Source: Apus apus (taxonomy: Eukaryota > Chordata > Aves > Apodiformes > Apodidae). From it: a stretch of DNA of 64,000 bases. The notes beneath the pieces are model-generated. The model saw nothing but the letters and a program-made list of their open reading frames with translations. It was not told the DNA's origin and did no database searches. The DNA is taken from NCBI RefSeq assembly GCF_020740795.1, contig NC_067301.1, forward strand, positions 5,270,001 through 5,334,000, given 5' to 3'. This document shows positions 36,901 to 51,900 of this stretch, piece after piece (positions within the stretch are counted from its first letter, which is position 1; each line of letters opens with the position of its first letter). The translations under genes and the position numbers were made by a program.

Positions 36901-39900
36901 AGCAGGGCTCAGTCCCCAGTGTCTGGAGCATATGATGCACATCCCCTTGATGCAGCTAGTTTGGCAGAGAGAAGCATTCCAGCCTCAAATACTTCATCTG
37001 GTAACAGTGGAAAAGATCAGGAGTCCCTGATAAAATTAGAGTATCAGTTTGTGAGTGCAGAATGCCCATCAATGAATTTGGATAGCAGTCTGCAGGTGAT
37101 CTCTCTGCAGGTGAACAACCTGGATATCATCCTTAATCCAGAGACTATTGTTGAACTGATTGGGTTTCTCCAGAAATCTTTCCCAAAGGAGAAGGAAGAT
37201 TCTAGTCCCCAGCCTTTAATAACTGACTTGGAAAGAGATTGGAGGGAACAGGAAACCTTCCAGTCTACTTATGTACAGAACACAGAGGTAGCAGTTGACA
37301 TTCACTGGTTAAATATACTCCTTCTCAGGACAGTTGGCATGACCAATGGAGAAAAATATGGCAGAAAAATTGCAACAGCCAGTATTGGTGGCACCAAAGT
37401 CAACGTCTCCATGTGTGGTAAATTTGATGTAAATGGCTCTCTCGGATGCCTCCACCTTATCGACCTAACACAAGATAGTGTTAAGAATCAGTATGTTGTC
37501 AGCATAGGGAATACAGGAAGGTATGAAAACCTCATGGGGGATGTAGATTACTTTGAATCTCTATTCTTTAGGCTTGATGATGGAGGTAGCCTTCCCGATG
37601 CTTTAAGTTTTACTTTCACAGAAAAATCAAAAGAGGAATGTTCTCTCAACCTCAAAATGGCCTCCTTACACTACAACCACTCAGCTAAATTTTTGAAAGA
37701 ACTGACTTTGTCAATGGATGAACTGGAAGAGAATTTCCGCAGCATGCTGAAAAGTGCAGCTTCCAAAGTTACTACGGTCTTGGCAACTAAAACTGCTGAA
37801 TACAGTGAAATGGTTTCTCTGTTTGATACACCACCACGATCAAGAGATGTTGCCAACTCAGAAGATAACGAAGGCTACGAATTTGGATCACAACCTCTCA
37901 AAACCGATACCATTAAGCTTATATTAAATATAAACATTGAATCACCTATTGTCTCAATACCTCGAAAGCCTGGTAGCTCTGAACTGCTTGTAGGGCATCT
38001 AGGACAAATATCTATTCAGAATTTTGTACCAGGAGAAGATGAATCTAAAAATGATAGACTGCAAGTTGAAATCAAAGACATTAAAATGTATTCTTTAAAT
38101 AGCAGTCAATTCACAAGCAAGAAGGAGCCTGCAAGTGCAATACCTCATGGCCTGCATTCTTCAGGTCCTGCAAGTATTAATAGTCAGGAAGAATCCCAGT
38201 TCACTCGTCATGACTTCTTTGAATCATTACATAAAGGTCATGGTATGTTAATTGGAGGACTCTTAGTTATTTAATATGAGTAATAGATGGTATTAAAAAT
38301 GTGTATTGACTATAAGTCTGACTGTATATTCTGTCTGACCCATCATTCTGAAATAGACTGCTCAGTTTTAATTACAATGGACAAGTTGTTTTATTTATAT
38401 CAATTTTTAGTCTCCTAATCAAAAACTGAACAGTGCCTTTCATGCAGAATTTAACAAACCATTGCCAGATGTGCATATTTTAGTGTTAGTAAGGCATTCT
38501 AAGCAAGTTAAATAGCTACTACCTTATCTCTGATGTACAGTCTTTGTAAGATAATCAGTTCATTTAGTATAATGTTGTTTTCATCTCACTTGCATTAACA
38601 GCTTTTCACATTCTGAATGATACTACCATCCAGTTTAAATTGGAGAAGATACCACTAGAGAGAGAACTGGATTTAACTTTTCCCCTGAATAATGAAGACC
38701 TTGGAATATCAAGCATTATGAAGATTGAAGGGAAATTTGTGAACCCTCTTCAGGTACAGTGATGTAGTGTTTTCTCTATCAATATAAAAGTATTTCCCTA
38801 TGTAGAAGATCAGTTTTTTTCAGGCAAATATCTTCAAGTTTAACATGTTGGTAGTTTAGAAATCTGATCTTATGCATGTGGTTAGAAGAGACAGTCTTAA
38901 GTCATAATAACAATGACCAAAATTTGGTCTTATCCTGCAGCATTCTAGACAGCTTTATGAATTAGTGTAACTTCTACTTACCCTGAACACCTGTCACAGA
39001 AGGAAAAACGAGTGTGTCACTATCTAAATGCCACTGTCCAAATATGTTGATTTGCAGTTTCAGTAGAAGCTAAGAATTGAAATGCCAGTATCTTTAAAAA
39101 GTCTCTGCAGGAGCAGAGGTTTTAAATAGAGGAAACTGAAACTTCTAAAGCTAAGGAAACAAGCAGTGATGGCTAGGTAGAATGTTTTTTTCCATATACT
39201 GCTGTATAATCTCAGAATGGTAAAGTAAGGCTAGTTTATATGGTGAATTATTTTTAACTGACTCTGGGTGCTTTCTGCCTAGGAATGCAAGGTATCCTAT
39301 TCTAGGGTTCTATCCTGTATGTTTCTAGATTGTGTCATCTTACAGAGCTAATACAGGAGAATTCTTTTGCTTCAACTTTGTTCTGGATTGTTTTTTATCT
39401 GTGGACAAACTTAAAATTTGTCTGATTTGAAATTCCACAGTCTTTCCACTTGTGAGTTTTAAAATGTATGTACTGATTTTATTAATATAGAGCTGTAATG
39501 TGATGATTATTTCTTTTTTCTACATTGTAGGTGGTGTTAGCAAAACATGTGTATGAACAAGTCCTTCAAACTCTGGATAATTTAATTTACAGTGAAGACT
39601 TGAACAAGTTTCCATCCACTTCTGTATCTTCAACTTGTCCTAGTTCTCCTTCAGCATCACTTCTTAGTACAGGCACAGAATTCTCAAGTGAACGGAAGGA
39701 AAACGGCTTGTTCAGCCATTCTAATTTTAATTCTGTTCCAAACAAGTCATTAACTATCAGAGAAACAAAAGCTTTTACTCAGATTCAAGCAAACTTTCAT
39801 ATCTCAGAGCTCCAGGTTCAGTTAAGTGGTGATCTTACCCTTGGTGCACAAGGACTTGTCAGCCTTAAGTTTCAGGATTTTGATGTTGAATTTGCTAAAG

Positions 39901-42900
39901 ATCATCCTCAGACTTTGTCTATTCAGATTGCCTTGCGTTCCCTGCTCATGGAAGATCTTCTGGAAAAAAACCCAGACTCCATGTATAAAAATCTCATGGT
40001 GTCCCGTGGAGCACCCAAGCCGTCCAGTTTAGCACATAAGGAGTATCTTTCACAGTCCTGTCCCTCAGTATCCAATGTAGAGTATCCAGATATGCCACGT
40101 TCCCTGCCTTCCCATATGGAAGAAGCAACTAATGTCTTTCAGCTATACCAAAGACCAGTTTGTGCCTCCCGTAAGAAGCAAAAAGAAGATGCTGATTCTG
40201 AGTATCCTCTGACTCCACCTCCTTCTCCAACAGCAGGCAGATCCAGGTTGCCCTGTGGAAAAAGCAACTTTGATGATTCCTTAGTTCATATCAATATATT
40301 TCTGGTGGATAGGAAACATCCTGAATTTTCTTCTCGCTATAACAAAATTAACCGTAGCGTAGATGTTGATTTTAATTGTCTAGATGTCTTAATAACTTTG
40401 CAAACTTGGGTAGTGATACTGGATTTCTTTGGGATTGGATCCACTGCTGATAACCATGCTATGAAGTTGCAACCTGAAGATACTCCACAGACAATCAAAT
40501 CAGAAATAAACACCATGTCAGCTTCTCAAGCCCAAGAGCCTGTAAACACTAAGCTGGATCTGAAGGTATACTTGAGATGCAAAATAGTAATCAGGTTGTC
40601 TGTCATAAAAGATCTGCTTTATAGTAACATAAGGTGGCATTTAAACAAAATGTTTTATAGGTGTAATTTTTAAAAACTGCAGAAGTTACTGAAAAGCAAA
40701 ACATTTGCAAAACGATTGGTTCCCTTGCTCTGTGACCCTTCTTAGGCACGTGTGTGGTACTTGAAGGAACACTTGAGTAGGGTGTTCTTCCAGTGGAGCT
40801 CTCACAGGTGGAGTTCTATCACCCAGCCCCACCCAGATCTCTTACATGATAAGGTTGCTTCAGTATTAAAGACCTGACATACTGAAATTGGCACTCTTCT
40901 GTTCTAAGTACTATAGAGGTTATTTTATTTTTTAAAAGTATATACTTTTATAAATATATATACATATATATCTGTACATATGTATGTATAAACATGGTTG
41001 TTTTTCAAAAAGTGGTGTATATATAAATACAGTCTTTGCATAGAGTTCTTGCAGTCTCTAACAAATGACAAGTCTTGAAAGAAAAAAGAACAAAGTTAAC
41101 AATGCTAGTATTTATTCATGACCTGATAATTCTGAGTTGCCTGGGAGACCTGTTAAATGTGCAAACAAGGAAGTAAAAAGGTTGCTTTCCTTCAGTGTCT
41201 CCCAGTCAGATAACTCGTTTGCCATTTATGTGTTACAGTACAATTATCTTGAAAAAATATGACAAGACATTCCAGCTGTGAAGTCATGTTGTTTAATAAC
41301 AGGCTCTTCCTTTTGTTTGACCAGGTGCATTCTTTATCACTAGTACTGAATAAGAAAACTAGTGAGCTTGCTAAAGCCAGTGTGTCAAAACTTGCAGCTC
41401 ACTTGGAACTGATTGGTGAGTAGATTGCAGACCTAAGGTTGTGTGCAGTTTAAAACAAAGGGAGGTGTGCACTGGAGTGGTATTTTGATTGCTTTTATTT
41501 TTGTGCTGATTGGGGTTTTTTTGTGTTTGTTGCCTGGACAAGATGCATATTCTCTTCCCACTGCTTTTTCAGGCTTGATTTTAAATCCTTGCATCCCTCC
41601 CAGTTGTCAAACCCTTGATTGTTTTAGCTGAGATTGGTTAGGATTTTAATACTTCACTTTCACAGAGCAGAACAATAGTGTATATGACTGTTTGAGAGAA
41701 AATGTTTTCACAAATCCAAGTGGTATGATCACTTTATGTATGTGAAGCATAGAGTTATGTTTGGGTTAATATAATCTTTGTAGCAGAAAGATGTGATTTT
41801 CTTTGAACATGAAGTTTGATGTTTAAATGAAAGTGATTTCTTACTTGTAAGGAGTTTATTCTACTAACAGAAACTTTTGGGTTTTAGTTATCTGTTTGTG
41901 TTTGAGGCTCCTAATTGTCTGTCTTTTGTTTTGCAGAGGGAGATTTAGCCCTACAAGGAAGTATTGGAAGTCTATCCTTAAGTGATCTTACATCTCATGG
42001 AGAATTTTACAGAGAACGTTTCACTACAAGTGGTGAAGAAGCACTCATTTTCCAAGTCTTTAAGTATGAATTGAAAATCCTTGTTACTCAGTATTAGCAC
42101 CAGTAAATTCCCCATCCTACTCCCCTCAAAAAAACAAACCAAAAACCGAGCAACTCCCAAAAAAGCAAACACACAGGTGTCAGGTCTGCATGATTCTGCT
42201 TTGGAAAATTTTTTCTTTGTTTCCCTCTAAAGCTGTTCTTGAAATAATTTAGGTGTTAGATTGTTTCTAGGTAAGATAGTTGTTTTTTAAAAGATGGAAT
42301 TAGTTTCACCTGAGGAAATAGATTTTCCCATTGCTCATTCATTTTGGAATTAAGGATTTGCTTTTGTCATAGTGTGTACTCTTTGTATAAAGCATTAGTT
42401 CCATGGTTTTCCACCCCCTCTGCCACCCACTAGAATGAATCAGATTAGAAATTATTCAAGTAATGTTACAGAATTAATTTCAAATGTAACAGCACATGGA
42501 TTCGGAGTTGAATCTATGTATTATGCAGTAGAGTACTTACCATATAAGCTACTGTCCAGATGTATAAAATCACCAAAGATGTAGAGATTAGAGGTAATTC
42601 CAAATGTAGAATTTTCCTGTTTACTTAACTAAAACTCAATAGGACTTAAATGTATATAATTTAGAAATAATTAATATAAACCCAGTTTTTCACATCTGTA
42701 ATTGACATAGTTTTAATTACATACTGTGAACAGGAGTTAAATCCTCCGTAATACTATTTTGAATGCAAACAAAGTTAATAGCACAATTTGCAAAATGTAG
42801 CTAAGAAGCCAAATTGTGTTTTCGACATTTACATTAGGTATGGGAGGCCAGATCCTTTGCTCCAGAGGGAGTGTGATGTTCGTGTCACTCTACGAATGGC

Positions 42901-45900
42901 ATCTGTTCAGTATGTGCACACTCAGCGTTTCCAGGCAGAGGTGGTGTCTTTCATCCAACATTTTACTCAGCTTCAGGATGTCTTGGGTCGGCAAAGAGCA
43001 GCCATTGAAGGACAAACAGTATGTCTGGGGTTTTTTCTGTGTTTTGTTTTTTTTTTCACAAAACCTTGTCCAACCTGGCTTTAAAAACCTCCTGTTGATG
43101 GGGCATCAACAACCTCCCTCAGCAACCCATTCCAGTTCATCACCACCCTTATGGTGAAGAATTTCTACCTAATATCTAACCTAAATCTCCCCTCTCTTAG
43201 TTTAAAACCATTACCCCTTATCCTATCACTATCTTCTCTGATGAAAAACCCCTCCCCAGCTTTCCTGGAGCCCCTTCAGGCACTGGAAGGTGCTCTGAGG
43301 TCTCCCTGGAGCCTTCTCTAGGCTGAACAACCCCAACTCTCTCAGCCTGTCTTCATAGCAGAGCTGCTCTCCAGCCCTTTGATCATCTTGGTGGCCCTTC
43401 TCTGGACCCTTTCCAACAGGTCTATATCTTCCTTGTGCTGAGGGCAACAGAACTGTGTGCCACCAGAACTGCCACAGGTGTGTGCTGTTTGCACCACAGC
43501 CCTTTTTTAAGCCTTTGTTCCCTGCCTAAAACAAGAGTTTGAGTTCTTTTTTTTCCTAGTATAAAATTTTACCACATTTTAATTTTATATATCAAGGAAT
43601 ACTGTTCCTGAAGCCAGTACTAATCAGTGTGGAATAATCACCCACTCCCTGTATTTTTTTTTTAAATGTTTTTAATGAATTTTTGCTCTTCCCAGGTAAG
43701 AGATAAAGCACAGAGAGCTTCCCGTGTTCTTCTTGATATTGAGGCTGGTGCTCCTGTTCTGCTTATACCTGAAAGCTCGAAGTCTAATAGTCTTATTGTA
43801 GCTAATCTTGGAAAACTGAAAGTCAAGAACAGATTCCTGTTTGCAGGCATGCCGGGTACTTTTTCATTAAAGAACAAGGTAAGAACATAACTCCTTAATT
43901 TAACAGCTTGTGGTTTTTCTAGTTCTTCTGCATTTTATTTCTGTATCAAAATGGTAAATGATTCTTAGGTTTTAGGTTATATACACACTTCACACTGCTA
44001 GTAGAGAAACCCCCCATGCCGGTGTGCTGGGTCATCTTCTGGATCTGGGCTGCTCTCATTATACCCAGCTGCTCCCTGCTGGGCCTGCACCTGGGCTAGT
44101 TTTTGGAGACACTTGGGGGTGGAGGGGAGACAGTTCCGTAGAATTAGCCAGAAATGCCCTTATTAGGAAGCAGGACCCAGCTGGGTGCTCACCTGCACCT
44201 GGGAGCATAACGGGCTTTCAGCTAACTGATCTGCAGCTGCTTCAGTTCTTCAAACAAATTTCAACAGTGTGAGCAGCAGAATAGAGGTATGTGTGGCCTG
44301 AGACTTGCTGGAATGTACTGGAGAGCAGAATTGGTTTTAATAATTTATTTTTTTTCTGCTCTTACTGAAAATGAGTGTGTGTAGTTCCTTCCATTAGGTG
44401 AAACCTACTGAAAGTCTTGCAGTGAATGCTTGAACCTAAGGACAGGGAAAAGTTAGTATTGCTGTTGAGTGATGCAGCCACAAAATTTGGGGAAAGGAAA
44501 ATCCATCTTGGATGGCTTTCTGTATCTGATCTGTGGAACAAAAGGGGAACTTGTTCTGGAAACCCCATAATCCCATTTTAAAGGGGGCAGACATTCCGTG
44601 AACTTAATTGCTACAGCAGTTTTGTGTCCTGTTACCTCCATCTGATTTACTTAGTTCTTTAAAGACCAGTGTCTTCATTGTAAGGTAATGCTGGACTATA
44701 AGACTGGCTTGTCTTCTGTAGTGTGCCGGTGCTAAAGGTTTGTAAGTGATAGATTCCTAATGGGATGTTAGAAGTTAAAAGAAAGGGTGTGTGCACAGTA
44801 GTTTTATTTCAACTGTAAAATACTGTGTTACGTAGCACTGCAGATTATTTAGGGGTTTGAAATGGGATCAGATGGAGTTTTGGGGTTTTGTTTTCATTTT
44901 TTTTTCTCTGTCCTGTGTTTATTTTTGAGGATCTGATTTTACAAGGCAATGCATACAAGGATCCAGTTTTATTTGAGGTATTTCACATCTTTATAGTAGT
45001 GTTCAGGTTCTCCTCATTCATCAAATTTTTTTTCTTGCAGAATTTAGCACTTTAAAAGTTGCTTTGTATGTTTAAAATTATATTTCTGTTCTAAAGGCTT
45101 TGCTGAATTCTGTAAGAATTAGACTTAAATTTGTTGTGGTGTGCTCTTTATGCATGTCTGAGGAGCTATTAATTTGGATTTATTGCATAAATTCTTAGAT
45201 TTATAGATGATGTGATGATTTTTCTTTGCATGTACTTTGCAGTCTTGTCTTTATGAAGTTAAATGTTAATGTGTTCAAATTTTTAATCTTAAAATCCTTG
45301 ATCAGGACCGCAATGAATTTTTTCAGTGAATAAAAATTAAAAACCACATAAGGCGAGTAAGATTAATAATTAAAATGAGAAGGGAACATTTTAAGGTTAA
45401 GGACTGTATCGTGACATCAGAAGCTGGATAAAGAAAGAAGAAATGAAAGCACCACTACTGCAGTCATGGGTAAAGTGAGCAGACCCAGAATAAGGGGCAA
45501 GTGAATCACTAAAGTCAGATGAATGTTGTCTGCAAGGTTATGTGAATCTGAGTAAAACTGAAACATGAGGTTAATAAATTTAGATCAGAACAGACTGGAT
45601 GAACCCTGGAATTGGCTTTAGAGTTTAAATGTAATGTGTAAAGCTGTTCCACCAGACATGGTTTTGGGAGAGTAAATTCCATACGTTGATGTGATTATTT
45701 GACTGCTGAATTATTCCCTTTTCAGGTTTTTCATGCTAGACAGCATTTTAAAGGTGGAAAAGCTCCTAAGTTTTCCACTGGATATGTGATGATGGCGAAA
45801 TGTCTAAAATACTGAACATCAATATAAATGAGTTTGTTTTTTTTCATCTGTGGGGATTTATTCTATCTTAAATTTAACTACTGCAGAAAAATTTAGGGAC

Positions 45901-48900
45901 ATATTCCAGTATGATGACTAAACTGCATAAAATGACAACTTCATATATAGAAGTGTTCTCATATTCTAATAAAACACTAAGTTGCTTATGTGATCTTGCA
46001 GAAATCATGGCATATGCTGCTTTCATGATCTGAAGATGTGCTGAAAAACAGCTTTAAATATTTAACAATCCTTATTCTACAGAAATACTTGGGATCTTGA
46101 TAGTCTTACCCCTCTATTTTGTATTAATTCCGTTTACTTTTGTGCAAAACCTACTGGTTTTTAATTCATTTCTGATGGAAAACATTTCACACCTTTTAAA
46201 AAAAACGTTCCTGAAACAAACTTTTTTAAAAAGAAAAAGTTTTAATCTGCCCTTAAGGTTATAGGAATAAAGAGCCATCTTTCTACAGTAAAAGATACTG
46301 GCATTCAAATAAAATATGTAGGGTTTTGACAGGAATTTGTTGTGAGTTGAGCCTTACTTTATTGGTTCCTGACAATTTAAATGAAAACTCTGTTGTTAAT
46401 TACAAAATTACAAAATTATTTTCCTTAGCAGGATTCAGTTCAATTTTCATCTCCTTTGGGAACCCCAAAACATAACATGAAGAAAACAACAAGTGCTGAG
46501 GAATCAAAAGTAGCAACAGAAGGATTGTTCATGAAAAAATCGTCAGGAACAAACATATCTAGGCTGAAGAGTGAGCCTGGTCTGCATACACTGAGTAAGC
46601 AACAAGGGCAACAACCAAAGCTGCCTGTTGTACCAAATCCTGACAGCCCAGGTATGTGATAAATAGTAGAAAACCTCAGATTCTTCTTTCTCCATGTAAA
46701 ATAATGCAGTGTAATCTTGTTTATATCTTAAGTGACACTAAATAAGTGAGAATTTGGATCTAAAGCTTGTAGATACAAAAAGAAATGTATTCTTAGTGCT
46801 AAGGTTGATTTTTGTAGCTTGAAGGGTTAGGGAATTGTAGTTCAGTTTCTGGAAGAACAATCCGGAATTTTGGGTGTGTTTTGAGATGCATATTGCAGAT
46901 GTACAAGGAATATAGTTTTACACTAATTAAAAGTTTACATTTACCTGTGAGTGAGCTTGGTATCTGGCAGTTACAGGTATTGATGAGTGTGAATAATAAA
47001 AGAACTATAAAAACAACACTGGAATATTTTCCAGGAGAGATTAACTTCCTTTTTAAAGTAAGTTCATTGGTTTTGTACAGACTTTTAAATGTTCTTTCTT
47101 AATGTGTTGTCTCCTGTGTACTTGCAGAGGATCACATCTGCCTCTTAGACTGCATTGTGGTTGACCTGCAGGACATGGACATTTTTGCTGCAGAAAGGTA
47201 TCAGAGAGAGTATTCAAAGGCTGTGGAAGATACAAGTGCAGACTTGAGCTTTCCATCCTACTTTGTGAGGCAGACAGGAGGAAGCCTCTTAACAGAACCT
47301 TTCAGGCTGAAGTTACAAGTAGAGAGAAACTTAGACAAGTGAGTTTACCTGAACAGAATCACTTTATGCTGCCAGTCTAAAGGCGGTGTGTTACAGCCTG
47401 CCCTGTCACAGTACCCTGAAATACTGAGGTTTTTTCCTTTGTTGCAGAGAGCTAAGTCATGCAGTTGCAGACATATCGATCCATGGCAATCTGTCATCAG
47501 TCCACTGTTCTCTGGATTTGAATAAGTACAAGCTGATCCGTGGGCTGCTGGAGAACAACCTTGGGGAGCCTATAGAAGAGTTCATGCGGCCTTATGATTT
47601 GCAGGATCCAAGAATTCATGTAAGAGGAGCTAAATGCAGTTGAAATTCTGTCTTGAAATGTCTGGGGGTTTTGTTGATTAGGTTAAATATCTATTATTTT
47701 CTTGTAGTTTACCAAGTGGACTGGTAGATATTTTTTGTTTCTTAAAAAAGAAAATGTAGGTAGACGAAGAGTGAAGGAAACTTTATGTGAATTCAGGTTT
47801 GTCTGGGTTATACCAGTGTCCTCTCAGGTGTGGCTTGTTCTTATTTCTGGGATTGTAATCTTTAGAAGAGATGTGTTACCCAGCAATGGTTCATGAAACT
47901 CCTGGATGGAGAAAGACACATTTGTTTGCATTTGTCTGAAATAAAAGAATTTAATTTGGACATGAAAAATGCACTTTAAAAGGAATGTTGCTGTTTTCCG
48001 TTTTCAGACAGTTTTGAGTGGAGAAGTGTATACTTCCATGTCATTCCTCATTGATATGGTTAATGTGAGCCTGGAACTGATGGATCCCAAAGGAAAAGAT
48101 GGATGCAGCTCTTTAGCCAGGTATGAATTTTCTTTTGTTACTGAATACCTTATCTGCTTGTCTGAGAGATTATAGGACAGGAATTAACAGAATACATAAA
48201 ATTATGGTTTCATGATGCAATGAAATACAATTTCTTAGAGTCCAAATGGAGAGTTTCAACTGATCTGAAAGATAAAAGGGAATGACACTGTTCAGAAGGT
48301 ACCATCTGTGTCTTTCAAGTAGTCCTAGGAATCACAGTTCAGTAATCAGTTGACTTGTCCAAGACAAATGCTACTCTAAGAAAATGTTGAGAGGTAATCT
48401 TAAAGAAAACATATTTCTTCTGTGTTGTTTTATGGGGTTTTTTAATCTAGAAGGTTCTGCATCAATGGATAATATTATTACATACAGTACAGATCTACTT
48501 CCTGTCTCTGTGACATGAGATGTGATTATAGTTGGTTTAGAAAATACATAAATGAAAGAAACAGCAACATAACATGCATACTTTTAAAACAAGTGACTTC
48601 GAGAAATAAATTCTCTACAAGACCCTTAAATATATTGGTTTGCTTTTTATTTTCTTAGGTTTGATTTTAAGAAATCCAAGTTGCTTTTTGAAAGCTCTTC
48701 AAATGGAACAAAGTCTGTAAATTTGGTTTCTCATTCCATGATGGCATTTGACACACGTTATGCTGGACAGAAGTCTACAGCAGGAATGCCAAATGTGTTT
48801 AATTGCATCTTTCAGTCATCAAAGAATACTGCTAGTCCAGGAGCAATCCAGATTGAATTGCATTTCAGGTGAGTAATTCTGGCTTTGTTTGTTTTGAATG

Positions 48901-51900
48901 ATAACATACTTGATCAGAATTGTCTTGGTTTTAGTACAGCTGTTATTAGTGTAGATTGCCTTGATGGCATTGTATTTAAATTTGAAGATATTTTTGGGGT
49001 GGCTAGTGGCACTTGGTAGTTTGAAACCTGCAATTACTAATTAACTGAAGGTTATTAGATTTTGATTATTTTTTTTGGTTCCCCTCTGTTGCAATAAAAA
49101 AAAAGTTTAGGTTTGAATGTGTAATGTATTGGATGAAGTTCTGGTGTATTAAAATCAGTAGTGCTTACAGCTTTACAAGTCTGGCTTATCACTTGTATGT
49201 TTGCATAAAACCATATTAATATAATTTTTAATATATGTTGTGCTAAAGCTGTTTTCCAGTAGGTGTCACACTTGCCATTCTGAATCAATCTGTACAGAAA
49301 TGACACCTGTTTCAGAAAACAATCTCTACTTTCTCGTCTGTATTCTGTCCTATCCAGTTTGTTTTTCCTTATCCAGATATCTTTCCAATGCTTAGAGATA
49401 CCACAGTGGATATCTTTTTGTTTTCTAATTTAATACTGAAAACTGAAATATAAATGGTAATATAAATATTTACCTGTATCAAGCATGGTGTTTTGTTGAG
49501 GGATGTTAACTAGCAGAAAGAGGGTGATGTGAGATGACTTGAGAGATTACTTTTACTTTTGATCAGGCTCATTGACCTAACCCAGCTTTCTAGCTCTTAT
49601 GATACTGCAGAAATAATGCAGTAAAAAAAAATCTCTGGACTGTTTTAGTCCAATAGAAAATCTTCAAGACATGTGTTAATAAAAGCCAAACAAACAAACT
49701 GTAGGCAATTGAGATAAAATTGTTGTATAAATTTGGATTATAAATAATGAGTTTGAGTACTTAATAAATTTGTGTTCAGAAAGACACACAGATTTTGGTT
49801 CCAATAAAACTAAAATGCTATGGGATTTGAAAATAATTATAATAACAAATTGTTTTTCATGTAACTGTTGATCCAATATCTGCCTAGATTGGAGGTTAGT
49901 TTTCACAGTGCAGCCTAATCTGGTTTGTGAGTGATAGTTAAAGGAATTTTCTTCCCAACTGTTGCGCTTTTAAATTTCAGCCATATAAGCATGTGTTAGT
50001 TTTTACTGGTGAGAACATCCTTGGCACTAGATGTAAGCTTTTGCAGAGCTCAGTGATAAGTGTTATACTGGCTCGTGCCTTTTGGAAATATCCTGGAGAG
50101 CCAGGGAGGGTTAAAGGCTTTTTCTGTTGGAAGCAGTGCAGGCAGGCTGCTTCTCACAAAGGAATTACGGTTCTTTAGAGATTTTATAGTTCACAGTGTG
50201 CTGGATATAAAACTGTTTCATGGTATTCAAGCACTTAGGTTATTTTCCAGTTAGCATGACCAAATATAATTGGTATTCCAGATCATGAAGCCAAACACTT
50301 TCATCCCTTGTAGCCAGATCCACAGAATTTGATGCTAAAAGTTCAGTAAGGCGGGTGTTTTTCCTGCAGGACAAGGTAACTTCCTGTGCTGCAAAATGCT
50401 GTCAGGGTGTGAGAGGAAACACATTGCACAGCTAATCTTTTAGTGGGGTATGGAGCCAGGTCTAAACTTCACGTGCAGTATGTTAGGCTTGATACTGAAC
50501 AGATGTAAAATAATAAAAAGATTGGGTTTAAAATTTGAAACTTTGGAAATTAGTATCAAGAATGTAAATTTATTGAAGGAGCTTTTATTAGTTTCTTGTT
50601 ACATAGTTTCTCAGTTCATCTGTTGTGTCATTACAATGTAGAATTCACACAGTTAAGATCTGCTGGGTTTCTGTGGGTACAGGAACTTGATGAAATTCAG
50701 TCTCTTTAAATATATATAGAAGTATTTCAAAGGCCAGACACTCTGTAAACTAAGTGCATCCCTGTAAAGTTCCATATGGTTCTTACTTGCCTGATACTCG
50801 TATTTTTCTGCAAAATTTTAAATTTATGCAATATGTTAAGTTCATATGTGTGCTTCTCTCTTCTTAAAAGGTCTACTAAGGATTCCTCCAGTTTCACAGT
50901 TGTTCTGAACAATCTTCGTGTATTTCTGATATTTGACTGGTTGTTACTTGTTCATGAATTTTTATCTACTCCTGGAGATACCAAAAAGAGGGAAAATCTC
51001 CATTCTTCCCGGCAACGCGCTCACAGCAGTGAAACAACTGTCCTGCCAAAAGCAGTGAAAAGTGGAGTGGTTACAAAATGCTCCTCACTCCATGTCTCTG
51101 CAGAGAAACAACTGGAAGTTAAGGTTAATGTGACAGGTAAACATGTTCTTCTCTGCTGCTTTTTTAGGAGCTTTATTGGTTAAATGCCACGTGCTAGTGG
51201 AAAAAAAAGGTCCTCTAAAGATAGAAAATCAAGAAACACGCCAGAAGTGCTGAACATACATTAATGGTGTTTTCAATTGCCTGGTTTCTTATTTGTTGTT
51301 TTGTTAAGGAACTGAGTTTGTGGTCGTTGAAGACATGTCTTGTTTTGATACCAACGCAATCATTTTGAAGGGGACCACAGTTCTCACTTACAAGCCCAAG
51401 CTGTTAGATCGTCCTTTCTCTGGGAGCTTGTTTGGCATTGAGGTAAGAAAAAAATAAATCTGCTTTTGTAAAATATCTAAAGTTAGAGGATCTTGTGAAG
51501 ATACTTTACTATAAATATGGGTACAACAGGAGTAGTACCAGAACAACTGATTTTTGATATTTGTTAGTGAAATGCTCTTAATCTACAGCATCTACATGGT
51601 TTTATATTGTTTCTATTAAGACATTGAAACACTTGACTATAACCTTAAAATATTGCTAGTTACTCATCTAGCTTTGAGTGATAAACTGGCAAATTAATTG
51701 AAAGCTGAGGAGTGACTGGATAGACAGAAGCCCACATGGTAGCAAAGGCCTGCAGGCTGTAATCATAACTGACTTGAGGTGAACAAGCAGTATCATGCTA
51801 TTGGAATATGCAAGCAGAGATCTTTTGTGAGTAGGAATTCTGAGTAGGCAAAGTGATCTTTAAATCCTATTCAGTAGAGCAGGACCACAGCTGGAGTGCT

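Noticed and set aside
39826-40032. Second-frame ORF within VPS13D exon 21
   Set aside because: Shadow of the conserved VPS13D frame.
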